NCBI RefSeq assembly: GCF_032854445.1
Contig: NC_088296.1
Span: 11,690,706-11,754,705 of the forward strand
Length of the DNA: 64,000 bases
Direction: 5' to 3'
DNA from: Liolophura sinensis
Taxonomy: Eukaryota; Mollusca; Polyplacophora; Chitonida; Chitonidae
Position numbers and translations under genes: made by a program. Every line of letters starts with the position of its first letter. Within the stretch, counting starts at the first letter, position 1. Shown here one piece after another: positions 12,467 to 24,777 of the stretch. Below the pieces are notes generated by a model. That model was given only the letters and a program-made list of their open reading frames with translations, searched no databases and had not been told where the DNA came from.

Positions 12467-12664
12467 CTTTAAAAGGGATACAGAATCAATTCTGATTGGC
12501 TGGTGTGAGGGAGAGGCAAATCAAGGTTATGCCTTGCTTACCAGTAAGCTGATTTTTAGGCATGGTACATTTATTCAAGCGTTACCATACCTACAAGATT
12601 TAACCCAGGAAATCCTATCTCCACTGTCAGCCAATCAGCGTTGATTATATATCCCTTTCAAAAG
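12467..12664. mobile_element. MITE with ~37-bp terminal inverted repeats
   Basis: The left end CTTTAAAAGGGATA...CTGATTGGCTG is matched in reverse complement by the right end CAGCCAATCAG...TATCCCTTTCAAAAG. Total length is about 198 bp with a non-repeated interior and no coding capacity. This is the structure of a non-autonomous DNA transposon; the superfamily cannot be named from one copy. Confidence 0.75.
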
Positions 12665-12910
12665 ATACATCATGCCATACATTTGAGAGCCTTTTAACAC
12701 CCATTCTACAAGCACACAGAGCACCTGTCACTTGAAAAGCAGGGGTGTGCAGACATACATGTACATGTACAATCGAAGTGTTATTTGTACATACACATAT
12801 ACATATAAACAGTGTATGTCATGTACAATTGCTACTAAACTCCAAAGCGACAACTTGTAATATATTTGTATACAGATGTTACACATGTATTTCCAAAAAT
12901 GTGAGTCTTG

Positions 12911-12955
12911 CATATACCTGCATATAGTTACTAAATAACTATATGCAGGTATATG
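12911..12955. repeat. Perfect 20-bp hairpin
   Basis: The arms CATATACCTGCATATAGTTA (12,911-12,930) and its exact reverse complement (12,936-12,955) are separated by a 5-nt loop. As DNA it could extrude a cruciform, and as RNA it would form a 20-bp stem. Confidence 0.95.
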
Positions 12956-13517
12956 TGATTTAAATTACACAAACACATAAAAAAAAAAAAAAATATCGAG
13001 ATTCCTGGAGTTGGGTATTAACTCTCAGCCATAATACAAACCCAGACTCATCTCTATTTAAGCCTTATACATGTAGAATACACAACTGAGCTTTGACCTC
13101 ATTTCCCACATATCTCAACCCATCAGTAAAATTATGCATTTACAGACTGTACCATTTTCTTTCCAAAGGGGAGATGGACTGGGTTCAATCAGGTGCCAAT
13201 TTGGGTCTGATTACTTATATACCAGTATATACATGTAGGAGTTGGGAGACACAAACCATATGTGCAGTATGTCTTACACTCCTAAAATTTATAACGTTTC
13301 TTAGGTAATAGATTGCAGGTGCCAAAAGGAGGGTCCCTACCAAGGGGGTTCTGATCTACTGTGAACCCCCTGATCTAAGTGCATGTGTGTGAGTCAAAGA
13401 CATTCAGACCTACAGTAGCAGTCAAGCCACAAAGAGTTTAGTTACCAGCAAGCAATACCATTCCATGTAAACCAAATCCTGCATTATCAAGTCTTCTTCC
13501 CAATGAAGAATACAGTG

Positions 13518-14507
13518 AGGGATGTTTACTGGGTTAAGAGTGGGTTTATCACACTTCTGAAGGCCAAGAACTGTCAGGGCCATATCTAGATCCAAGGGAT
13601 GTTTACTGGTGTAAGAGTGGGTTTACCACACTTCTGAAGGCCAAGAACTGTCAGGGCCATATCTAGATCCAAGGGATGTTTACTGGTGTAAGAGTGGGTT
13701 TACCACACCTCTGAAGGCCAAGACCTGTCAGGGCCATATCTAGATCCAAGGGATGTTTACTGGTGTAAGAGTGGGTTTACCACACCTCTGAAGGCCAAGA
13801 ACTGTCAGGGCCATATCTAGATCCAAGGGATGTTTACTGGTGTAAGAGTGGGTTTATCACACTTCTGAAGGCCAAGAACTGTCAGGGCCATATCTAGATC
13901 CAAGGGATGTTTACTGGGTTAAGAGTGGGTTTACCACACTTCTGAAGGCCAAGAACTGTCAGGGCCATATCTAGATCCAAGGGATGTTTACTGGTGTAAG
14001 AGTGGGTTTACCACACCTCTGAAGGCCAAGACCTGTCAGGGCCATATCTAGATCCAAGGGATGTTTACTGGGTTAAGAGTGGGTTTACCACATTTCTGAA
14101 GGCCAAGAACTGTCAGGGCCATATCTAGATCCAAGGGATGTTTACTGGTGTAAGAGTGGGTTTACCACATTTCTGAAGGCCAAGAACTGTCAGGGCCATA
14201 TCTAGATCCAAGGGATGTTTACTGGGTTAAGAGTGGGTTTACCACACTTCTGAAGGCCAAGAACTGTCAGGGCCATATCTAGATCCAAGGGATGTTTACT
14301 GGTGTAAGAGTGGGTTTACCACATTTCTGAAGGCCAAGAACTGTCAGGGCCATATCTAGATCCAAGGGATGTTTACTGGGTTAAGAGTGGGTTTACCACA
14401 CTTCTGAAGGCCAAGAACTGTCAGGGCCATATCTAGATTTAAGGGATGTTTCCTGAAGTAAGAGTGGGTTTACCACACTTCTGAAGGCCAAGAACTGTCA
14501 GGTCCAT
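13518..14507. repeat. 77-bp minisatellite, ~13 copies
   Basis: Very homogeneous 77-bp units containing GATGTTTACTGGTGTAAGAG, TGGGTTTACCACACTTCTGA and GGCCATATCTAGATCCAAGG. Two variants (TGGGTTAAGAG and TGGTGTAAGAG) are interspersed, and the last copies diverge. Low divergence implies recent amplification or homogenisation. No exon-like part was recognised. Confidence 0.96.
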
Positions 14508-15534
14508 ATCTGAAGGTCAGGAATTGCCTTGGCCATATCTGGATTCATTTCAGTTCTGGAAAACATTTGGGTACCCAAACTAATCAAGCTGTATGTACAA
14601 AATTAGTTATTTTAACAAAAATATGATGGCTTACCATTAAAAAATTTGGTTTTCATACAGCGTGCTTCCAGTTACAGATTAAAAAGCTCTCAGACAGCAA
14701 TAATCTTGATTGGCATTTACTAGAATTTTTTTGTGCTACTGCTCGTGATTAAGCCGAGTGATCATAACAACTATAACGATCAAAGTCCAACTCGATAAAG
14801 TCAACCTACAAGTATGTGTCGTACTGCTTATGTTGAAAAGTTTGCGAGAAACCATGCAATCGTGAGCCTCAGGTAGTGTCTGGCCATATTTAGTATACGT
14901 ACAGGTGCTCATGGGTCAACGCCGCCTCTCGACAGCTGTCAGCTCTGATGTAGCAATGTCAGCTGATGCATGCGATACCATACATGTAATTACCAGCCCG
15001 TTGGCAAACTACGCTCAGGTGGGCGCAAGCACGCACTGATCAACACAACCGGATAAAACTAGATGTTTTAAAACACAGAGAAGTCAAACACCCCAAGCAA
15101 CTGCTGTCAGTTGATCGCAAGTTCACGAAGATAGACCAGAGGCCACTTTCACAAAACTTTGTAAATCGCTTTTTCATAACTTTTCTTGTAAACGACTTCG
15201 CCTTATGGCAGTATAACCCAGACAACGTCTTTTATGAAAAAAGTTACAAGAAATATGAATTACAAAGCTTTATGAAAGTGGCTCCAGCCCCCCATCAAAT
15301 GATCCCACTTGCTGCTTCCAGATGCTCTGAGATTCTTCGTGTCACCAAAAACCTAGTTGGTTCGTCAGGTCGCAAGATCAATTTACTCAGTGAAATTCAG
15401 GGGAGTTTCCTAACCTCAACTAGTTTGAGATATGTAGCCCTTCTGCGGAGAATCAAACTAATACTAACTTCTTCCAGTTTCTGTATCTCAGCTGTTGTAA
15501 TATTGAACAGGCAATGCAATGTTTTCACTTTTTG

Positions 15535-15645
15535 TCAGACTTTCTTAGAAACTTACTTCGATTTTTTTTTCTCAGATTTTCTGAGAAACTTACTTTGCCT
15601 TTTTTTTTCTCAGACATTCTTAGAAACTTACTTTGCTTTTTTTTA
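15535..15645. repeat. Short tandem repeat of T-rich / TCAGA units
   Basis: About three imperfect ~45-bp copies of TTCTTAGAAACTTACTTYG followed by a T run and CTCAGA. Confidence 0.75.
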
Positions 15646-15785
15646 AGCGTGGTCTAAAAAGAAACCACGTCTCTTCTAACCTAAAGCAGAGACATCATCA
15701 TATATGTCCAACATATTTTAATGGCTTGCCCAGAAGTTGCTTGTCGTGCAGATATATTTCAAAAGGAAACAACCCTGATGAATGA

Positions 15786-15890
15786 TTTATTCAATTAATT
15801 GATGTTTTGCAAAGTACTGAAGAAAATTTCACTTATGACTGCAGCCTGAATAATGGTGGGAGGAAGCCGAGTAGAGTTTCCCCAGTAGAA
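15786..15890 (-). mobile_element. Degenerate SINE family A fragment
   Basis: Recognisable only by TTGATGTTTTGC, AGTACTGAAGAAAATTTCACTTAT and AATGGTGGGAGGAA in the right order. Confidence 0.6.
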
Positions 15891-16281
15891 ATTCACGGCC
15901 ATTCTCCATGCATTTGATGATTTGTGACAGTTTAACGCTGATCTAAATGATGACAAAAAATATCCCAGAGTTTGTATTCTTGGTGACACCAGTTGATTTC
16001 ACTACATTTATCTGTATACTAAGAGTACATGTTGGTATTTTCACATAAATGTATTGGGTAAACCTTGCCAAGTGTTATATTTACACTTTAATACGTAAAT
16101 ATTTTGACAGAATGGGATTTTCACTACCCAAACAAATAATTTCCAATTATGTTTTTGACAGGTATTTCATCTGCATATACATTGTACAACATAAGCAACA
16201 TGGACAATGGGAGGGATGTCATACAGAATACAAACAGGGGAATGATACATACGCTTACAAGGTACACGTACAGTATTTACT

Positions 16282-16500
16282 GTAATTCTTCAACCTTGTC
16301 GCATGTTTGCAAAGTGTTTATTCAAGCATATTCTGATGATATTATTCTATGTAGACTGATAAAATTATACCTTTTGTGGAGCCCTGAAACTGGCCAATCC
16401 AACCAATGTACATGTAGCTCTGTCTCGAAAACCAAATTAAAAATGTGCTTAAATTGCAATAACTGTTACTCTTCCACATGCGAAATGGTTGAGGAATTAA
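16282..16500. mobile_element. MITE family 1, complete copy
   Basis: Terminal inverted repeats GTAATTCTTCAACCTTGTCG and, reversed, ACATGCGAAATGGTTGAGGAATTA enclose about 170 bp that includes CCAATCCAACCAATG, shared with other copies. A short related direct repeat, GACAGGTATTTCATSWGCATA, lies on each side (16,158 and 16,546) outside the TIRs. Confidence 0.78.
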
Positions 16501-16811
16501 GGTATGGCAATATTTTGCGAGAATGAGATAATGATGTTTTTTTGACAGGTATTTCATGAGCATATCCATTGTAGAATACAAGCACAATGGACAATGAGAA
16601 TGACGTCAAGTAGAATACAAAACACGTGCTTTCTACATGCACATACAATGTACATACTTACACAATGTGGAGTATTTATCAGAAAAATGTACGATATGTC
16701 ATCAGAATGATTTTAATCTGTGTATTTCATTACAATGTACATCATTTAAATATTACACATACATGTACACATCTCCATGTAAACAAACAATGCAACGTTA
16801 TATACTACAGT

Positions 16812-16860
16812 ATAATACTCTTGAGTACGGGGTAAAACGCCAATCAAATAAATAAATAAA
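16812..16860 (+). mobile_element. Extremely truncated SINE A tail with target-site duplication
   Basis: Only the last ~49 bp of the SINE (ACTCTTGAGTACGGGGTAAA to the AATA tail) is present, flanked on both sides by the 11-bp repeat TATACTACAGT (16,801-16,811 and 16,861-16,871). The perfect TSD shows that this is a complete insertion event of a very short cDNA. Confidence 0.88.
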
Positions 16861-18177
16861 TATACTACAGTTATATGTATTATATAACTATGTATAACAC
16901 TGCATTATAACAAATCACGATTCATACGTGAATGTTTCAATGTAAATATAGTTCTTTTCATCACTCTAATTAATTGTTTAGTAACTTCACATGCCAAACC
17001 TCCCCAAGAGAGCCCCAGTACAAAAAAAAAAAAAAAAAAATCCCCGGGCAGCAGAAAATTGCAGAACTGCTTCACAAATTAACAGAGTTACTGAAAATAA
17101 TACACATGTGCATGTTCCCTGGAAAGTGTAGGGAGAAAGTCCCTCAACAACGATGAGCATAGTGAATTTTCACCACAGACGCTTCCGCCATTAGAGACGC
17201 TATACCTACACCTTTTTTACGGGGCAGTGTCACTGAAGCTATGGTAGATACCTATCTCAATGTATGTACATACACCAGAGGAAGATAGGAACCTGATAAA
17301 CGCAATCGTACACCCGTTAAAACATAAAACAAACATCACTCATCAGGCTTTTTTTGTAATTTTTAGGTCATTTTATAGTCATTTCCTCCAGGATAAGCGG
17401 AAAATAACAAGCATTATGTACATCACATATACCAATGCCCATGAATCACTCTTGCCATGGCATAGCATGTAGATAAACATGCTCCATGCATACATTCACA
17501 TGTACAAAAGCCTACATACACATACAGCCTACATTTGGCACATCCATCAACACAATTTCCTGGAATCCAACCACCCTGAACAATCAGATTTTGTGGAAAT
17601 TTTGATCTTTTTCTTTTTTTTTCACACAAACATGTACATGTATTATTTATGTGAAAATTGGGAATTTCACACAAACTATTAGCAATCAATTACTTCCTTC
17701 TCAACATCTACTGTACCTTTTTTATAAGAAGATAAAAAATAAATAATTATGAAGTTTTTTTCATATCGCTGATGTAGACGTACATGAATCTCTTACATTA
17801 TGTTGTTTTATAGTACAGCATTACATGCCTGCTAGCAGTTACACTTAACATTTGTCCTTTTGGAGAATGTGTACTTTTGGAGAATTTTGAAGGAAACGTT
17901 AAAGGTCATATCACATGTTCATCACTTTTTGGATTAAAAATTAAAAATTTTTACATTAGCTTCGAAAGCAATCTCAAGATACCTAAGATACCACTAGAAC
18001 TCTTAGAATCCAGCAAAAAGAGTTGCTTACATTTGGTGGACAAGATCTAACCTTGTACAACATGTGCATTTGTCTTGATAAGAACAAAATTGTGAGATAT
18101 GTGTAAAAATTCTACTGTAAAAATTCAACTAAAAGTATTCAATGTGTGCAAATACTGAGAAATATTCTTCAACATTT

Positions 18178-18541
18178 ATGTACCAGCACAGTTGGTAGAG
18201 TGTCCACTTTGGGAGCGGCAGATACAGGGTCAATCCTGGGTAGAGTAACACTTAAGACTTTAAAAGAGAAAGTTGTAACTTCCTCACTTGGCGTTCATCA
18301 TGAAGGGGATAGTGCAACGACTGGTTGACCCGTATCAGTATAATGGCTCGAGCAGGGCGGCTTAGTTGCCTTCGGTAAGGTATCTACAAGGTGAAGCAGC
18401 ACTAGATAAAAGAGTGGTGGAAATCCGTCCTGCAACTACGAGGCACATTACATGCACCCTAAGGATTCCTTTGTCGTCATATGACTGAACAATTGTTAAG
18501 TACAATGTTAAACCCCAAGCACTCACTCACTCACTCACTCC
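18178..18541 (+). mobile_element. tRNA-derived SINE, family B, full length
   Basis: The head has an A-box-like GTTGGTAGAGTGTCC and a B-box-like GGGTCAATCC. The body contains CTTCCTCACTTGGCGTTCAT, GACTGGTTGACCCGTATCAG, TAAAAGAGTGGTGGAAATCC and TTGTCGTCATATGAC, and the tail is (CACT)n. It is distinct from family A in head, body and tail. A reversed, truncated relative is at 40,412-40,700. Confidence 0.85.
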
Positions 18542-19512
18542 AAATTCATGTAAATCCATTTGAAGAATGTCTCAACGTAAACACAACAATCTCTTTATTT
18601 TCTTTGACCAATAAGATCACGTTTGATATCAGCCGGCATGCAGCTTGGCTGCAGCTTTACGTCAGGAGGTATATCTGCACGCTGAAGAGCAGTGGTTTCT
18701 CCCAGTTTCCTGTACCCATCAACCCGACCAATGACAGTTTTTAAAGTGAAATTCTCTTGAATAAAGAACCTGCACAGTAATGTTTCAAAATTACAATCTT
18801 CTAAGCTCTTTTGCTAAGTATTTACCAAACTTAAAACCATGAGTCTAAAAGTTTGAATTAACTTATGCATTAGTTTAGCCTACTCAACAGGTCACTCTCC
18901 CATATAGTGGACTAGGTGAAAAGCCCCCCTGAACTCTCCCACAAACAGGACTATCCATCACTCTGACAGCTGGTGGAGAAGCCAGACATTCAGAGGGTCA
19001 AGAGTGGGGGCACTGTCCAGTCTGGAGGGGGTTTGAGGACATTCAAAAGTTTGAAGTTCAGCCATTCATAGAGGTACAGTTTTGCCCATGTGTAATAGTG
19101 CTACTCCAGCCATTCTTCATTGGCTATAATTCCTGAGGAAATGCCGCTATCTGAACAAATGCAACAGATCTTAGACAGAATCGGTCACATCTGAACTTTG
19201 AAAAAAGTTTCGTTTTTCAGATTTCGTATTTTTTAATGTCCCCTTTACTTTAAGCATATTTTCCATCAAATGTCAAAAATATTCAGAAATGACGTCATCA
19301 ATGAACAAACTGGGATCTCCACGCCCCTCCCCCACCACCCCCTTAGCAAAGGTGTTTTGACACCTATCACTGGTTAGGTCACCACCACAGGCTAGATTGT
19401 ACCTAATTCCAGACTGACCAATGATGTCTTAGGAAAACTGTAGTTTAAAGCCAATTTTACGCCCCAAGAAGAAAACTGCTTACCTTTGTCGTAGTTTTAT
19501 ACAGTATGTAAA

Positions 19513-19771
19513 ACGCTCAGTTGGTTAGTGCGCTAACGCAGCGTAATGATCCAGGAGTCTCTCACCAATGCGGTCCCTGTGAGTTTAAGTCCAGCTCATG
19601 CTGGCTTAATCTCCAGCTGTATCTGGGAAGGTCTGCCAGCAACATACTGATATTCGTGGGTTTCCCCCCGGGCTCTGCCCGGTTTCCTCCCACCATAATG
19701 CTGGCCGTCATCGTATAAGTGAAATATTCTTGAGTACGGTGTAAAACACCAATCAAATAAATAAATAAATA
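19513..19771 (+). mobile_element. SINE family A, full length, with TSD
   Basis: Head CTCAGTTGGTTAGTGCGCTA, B box GAGTTTAAGTCC, full body and AATA tail. The 8-bp repeat TATGTAAA lies at 19,505-19,512 and 19,772-19,779. Confidence 0.92.
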
Positions 19772-20404
19772 TATGTAAAGGCAAATATTGAGAAATAATA
19801 ACTATGTGATTTATGAAGCCTTTAAATACCAATCAAATTAAAAATAATTACACACAAAAGAAAGAAAAACATAAACAAATGCATAAACTCCCTGAATGCT
19901 GACTCTATAACATACAAATGTAGTATTGCAGCCAGCCACTTTTATAAGATAAATAAAAAATGGTAAATTACAGGAGTTGAGTCATAAATTTAAAACATAC
20001 AAATGAAAGGCCACAAAATTCTCACCTCCCTGTCACATGTTTACATAAAAACAGGTTCTGTTTCCCTCAAGGCCAGGAAAAGTAAATAAATTTTACCAGA
20101 TTTGAAATGTGACCTGTCAACTTCCTCTGTCATCTGTTGACAAAATGACAAATGTGTGGGGTGTGAAATTTTAATAATGTCACATTAATACAGCATACGA
20201 ATAAATTAGGCTCCTAATTTGGCAGATTATATTTCCATCTACTCTTCACTATAAAACATACTACACGTGTATGTATGCTTATAATGGGGTGAAGTTTCCT
20301 CTTAAGTTTTGTCTTATTTTATACGATTGTCGTATCAATCGTCTTGTATATACCCCATAATTCCTCAACCTTTCCAACCACCTCTGCGACCAATATTTTG
20401 AAAC

Positions 20405-20752
20405 ATTCTGGGAGAACTACGAGGTGTAGATGAAATAATGTGTACAAATTTATGAAGCTTGCATCTTTAGCAAATATATCAAATACAGGTCTGACAGCAA
20501 CATGCGGATGGTCATGGGTTTCCCCCGGGCTCTGGGAGAACTACGAGGTGTAGATGAAATAATCTGTACAAATTTATGAAGCTTGCATCTTTAGCAAATA
20601 TATCAAATACAGGTCTGACAGCAACCTGTGGATGGTCGTGGGTTTCTCCTGGGCTCTGCCCGGTTTCCTCCCACCATAATGCTGGCCGCCATCGTGTAAG
20701 TGAAATATTCTTGAGTATGGCGTAAAACACCAATCAAATAAATAAATAAATA
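20405..20752 (+). mobile_element. Composite SINE A: SINE piece / non-SINE DNA duplicated, then SINE 3' half
   Basis: A ~80-bp non-SINE sequence (CTGGGAGAACTACGAGGTGT to CAAATATATCAAATACA) is followed by a SINE A piece (GGTCTGACAGCAACATGCGG to CCCCGGGCTCTG). The same non-SINE sequence then recurs, and the SINE body runs through to its AATA tail. The duplicated block is about 121 bp. AATATATCAAATAC recurs after the tail, marking the original target site. Confidence 0.85.
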
Positions 20753-21240
20753 TATCAAATACATCATTTTGGAGTCATTTTCATGAAAATTGTACGCATA
20801 AAAATAGTCCTTTTGAGGTCGAAAAGGTTGAAAATTTGAATACAGTACATAAACATGTACATGTAAGCCGTTGGGGCTGTTGAGACAGAGACGTTGGTGT
20901 TAGTTGGCTTTACTGGGTTTTAATGCCACTTTTAGCCATGTCCCTATTATTACTGTATTAGGATCGCATTGGTGTGGCATTATAATTCGAATGGGTGGTG
21001 CTGGCTCATGTTCAAACTCGAAACTCACCTGTTGTTGAAGATCACTTCTCTTCCAAAAAATATTGTGTGAATACATGTATCTGTACGTCAACCATGGGAC
21101 AGTTTGTGAGTAACTTGCCAAAGGTGGGTGGTCTAACCTCAGTACTTCCAGTGTCCTCCACTTGTATACATATACATGTGTGTGAGAAACTGTGTATGTG
21201 TGGATATGGTGCTAACCAACTATCTAATAAATAAATATAA

Positions 21241-21514
21241 ACAACAGTTATTTATTTATTTATTTATTTGATTGGTGTTTTATGCCGTACTCAAGAATAT
21301 TTCACTACGACAACGGCGGCCAGCATTATGGTAGGAGGAAATTGGGCAGACCCCCAGGGGTAACCCACGACCATCCACAGGTTGCTGCCAGACCTGTATT
21401 TGATACATTAGCTAAAGATGCAAACTTTATAAATTTGTACAGATTATTTCATCTACACCTCGTAGTTCTCCCAGAGCCCGGGGGAAACCCATGACCATCC
21501 GCATGTTGCTGTAA
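21241..21514 (-). mobile_element. Retrotransposed copy of the composite SINE
   Basis: Reversed copy of the structure at 20,405-20,752: AATA tail, SINE 3' half, the non-SINE block (GTATTTGATACATTAGCTAA to CTCGTAGTTCTCCCAGAG), then the second SINE piece. Flanked by a 15-bp repeat TAAACAACAGTTATT on both sides. The TSD shows that the composite moved as one RNA, carrying captured flanking DNA. Confidence 0.87.
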
Positions 21515-22601
21515 ACAACAGTTATTACTGACCCACTGCATTGCTTTTACATTTAGAAACTTTTATACAAGCAGAATGTTTTATCCCAAAAAATATAGCT
21601 TTTAGGTAAGAAATTCTTTCCACAAACGTAATCAGAATGTGTCTAGCCTTTAGATATGATAGTTTCTGAGTTTCTGTCTCCTTCAGTACTTTAAACTTTA
21701 GGAATCGGCAGAAATCAGCCTTTCACCCATTTAGCTCCATGTTATTTATCACATCCTGCTAGGAATCCAGGTGCTGGAATCTCTGAATGCATGTATCTGC
21801 AGATACATTTTCATAACCCAGTGTACATTTGTATATTGTCTGAAAAGGGTTTTAAATGCATCCTTGTCACCAGCATGTGTCCATTCACATGCAGATCTGT
21901 AAATACATGCATATCTGGTGTATACATGTAATTCTCTGATATTCTGCCAATGAGAAAATCAAAAAACATTACTGCTCCTGGCCAAAAGGCACCGCGTCGG
22001 GGCAACTGCGTCACGGTTCAACGCTTCAGTCTGGGTTATAATACAGCCTCTGGCAATGCAGATCAATGAGATTGTATCAGCCATACGAGTTAGAGAAAAA
22101 CGAAAACCCAACTACACAGATACAAGTTAATACATTTTTATGTCCAAGGGCATACAATGTATTACTAGCAGTTTATACAAGTATGGACTCCTAGCTACAT
22201 GTAGACCCTTTTGTTGACGTTCAGACAAGTGGGTGCATCAGTACATGTACTGTATAATGTGTGTCTTGAATATAACAGGCTTCACTTTCATGCAGGGTTC
22301 GCAATCTTTGTACACTGATACTGTTGTATCCAAATATACTGTACTTCACCTAACTTTTGATGTGTAAAAACTCGATCTCAGAAGGACTCTTAGGGCCTTG
22401 AGATGATGCCAGCCCTCAAAGTTTTTCAGATAAGAAATTATTCAAATTTTACAAAACACTCACTAAGGTGGATAAATCATTTACAATCGATCAAAATGTG
22501 TCACTTTAAAAATGCTAAACTTTAAGTAAACTACAGTACTCTATAAGGACATCCCCACTTAGGCCTATGCATTTTCCTACCAATCAAGATACTCCAGAAA
22601 T

Positions 22602-22664
22602 GTTTATTTATTTATTTGTTTGGTGTTTTACGCCATACTCAACAATATTTCACTTATACGACGA
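22602..22664 (-). mobile_element. SINE family A 3' fragment
   Basis: The tail and last ~55 bp only (TTTGGTGTTTTACGCCATAC, ATTTCACTTATACGACGAC). Confidence 0.8.
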
Positions 22665-23240
22665 CACCCCGCAAAAACCAATTTCCATAACAAATTGAAT
22701 ATTAGGACCAACAAACAAACTTCAAACAATGCAGAAACAATGCTCATTTGCCTCGAAAGACATTAGCAGAGACCTCCAGCTACGATGTTTATGGTATCTT
22801 TGTCCCTAAAGGCATCAACACAAGTAAAGAATAAATGAAGCGTTAATATCATTTCATTACCACCATTTACAATGTTCCTCTGTTGTTTCAACTTCTTTGA
22901 TGTTATTTTTTTGTTTGTACAGAAACACAATTATGAATGAAGATTGCTGTTCATTCAAACATCAGCTTGAAATATGGCACAAAAAAAGGACAGATGAACC
23001 AAGCTAACGATACACACGCCATGCGACAGAGCAAATTATAGGCAGAATTGTAGTTTTGTGGACTGTCTGAGGCTGTCTGAGACTGTCTGACAAGTATACC
23101 AAATGCAACCTTATTTTCAGTACTACATGTATCTCAGAAAAGCATGAGCATACAGGACAAATTTCATACCCTTTACTGAGTGCCCAATTAAAAGGGGCCA
23201 GAAAAGGCACCAAAAAAAAAAAAAAAAATCTGAAGAAGGA

Positions 23241-23405
23241 TTTATTTATTTATTTGATTGGTGTTTTACGCCGTACTCAAGAACCTTTCGATTATACGAC
23301 GGCGGCGAACACCCGCAGGTTGCTGGCAGGCCTTCCCAGGTACAGCCAGATAGGAAACCAGCATAAACCTCACAAACTCATAGCGACCGCATTGGTGAAA
23401 GGCTC
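23241..23405 (-). mobile_element. SINE family A with internal deletion
   Basis: The tail and 3' end are intact. The body is deleted between TATACGACGGCGGC and the CCGCAGGTTGCTGG block, then continues to GCGACCGCATTGGTG. Confidence 0.85.
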
Positions 23406-24777
23406 AATTTTAGGTCAAATGCCATTCAGTATTATTGTGGCATGTAACCAAAATAACTGCCATAAGCCGGTTTATTAACCAAATAGATTTATATTTTGTA
23501 AGTACATGTACAGTACACTGTAAATATAAATAACTTCTCACCTGCCTGTTGTTTACAGATCAATAATCTATACATGCACATTACTGAAGGATAGACAGAT
23601 GGTTTTACTACAACAGAATGCACATTTAAAGCCATGAATGTGAAATCCCCAAAATCTGTCAACTTTCATGTGGATAAAAACTTTTAATTGTCGCACTAGT
23701 TTTCACCAGTTTTAGAATGGAATTCCATAAACCAAACCTGTAGGAATTCTTGTAGATTTTGGTAAAACAACGATGGAAAAAAAGCCTGATATCCATGAAT
23801 GATGAGTGCATGAAGAAACATTGACAATTATAATGGGAAGTATTATATCATTTAATATATGTGTGCAAAAAGAAAAATAGGTTAAGTTTTTGTTGATCAA
23901 GTTTGTCGGAGGAGTTTGGGGTGTGTTTTTCTGGAACTCGGTTATCTTATCAGACAATTCGATTGCTGCCTCAAGCATAGAGTATGTACAGTAGTAGAAG
24001 TCTTGGGTTACTTCATAATATTATTAGCCAAGAAATATTGCCAACCTGCATGAAGGTGACAGCGAGCAAAAAGTTAACTGAACTCTCATTACCGTAAACT
24101 CCTTAATTATGAGGAAAAATTTATTTAATTGATTGGTGTTTCTAAAGAATATTTTACTTTATGAGGAATATTTCATATCATTATATCAGATGTAGTCGAA
24201 ATGTACAACGACCTACCAGTGTAACTTTAATGGGCCGGAAAAACAGAGGTTCCTCTAGGGGGTACAGAAGACCTAGCAGAGCCCCATCTGTAAAAAACCT
24301 GAGGGTTCTGATCCTAAACTGTACAGGTGACTGACATTTTCACTGTGCATAAACCAATTTGATAACATGCAACTCATGATGATTGTTTCTGGGAGCCTTT
24401 TAAGCCTGTAAATGTAAGAAATTTGTATGAAAACTACAGTCACCAGACCTGTGTATTGACCACTGACTGGATGTGTAGCGTACAGTCAGTTTACTCCAGT
24501 AACAACATGTATCTTGATTATTAGCTAAAAATGCCGAAACTTTTCACATATAAAGTTATTCAGGTCATAAAGATACAATGCCTTATTAAGGTTAATACTA
24601 ACAGTCATCCAGTTCAAATCACATTATCCACATTCACTGTTTTTAAATATAAATTTATTTATTTTACTGCTGTTACTCATCGCTGTACTCATGAATTTTT
24701 CACTCATATGATTCTGGCTAGTTCTATAGAGCAGGAAACTGGACTGCTACAGGTAAACCACTGACAGAGTAAATGTA

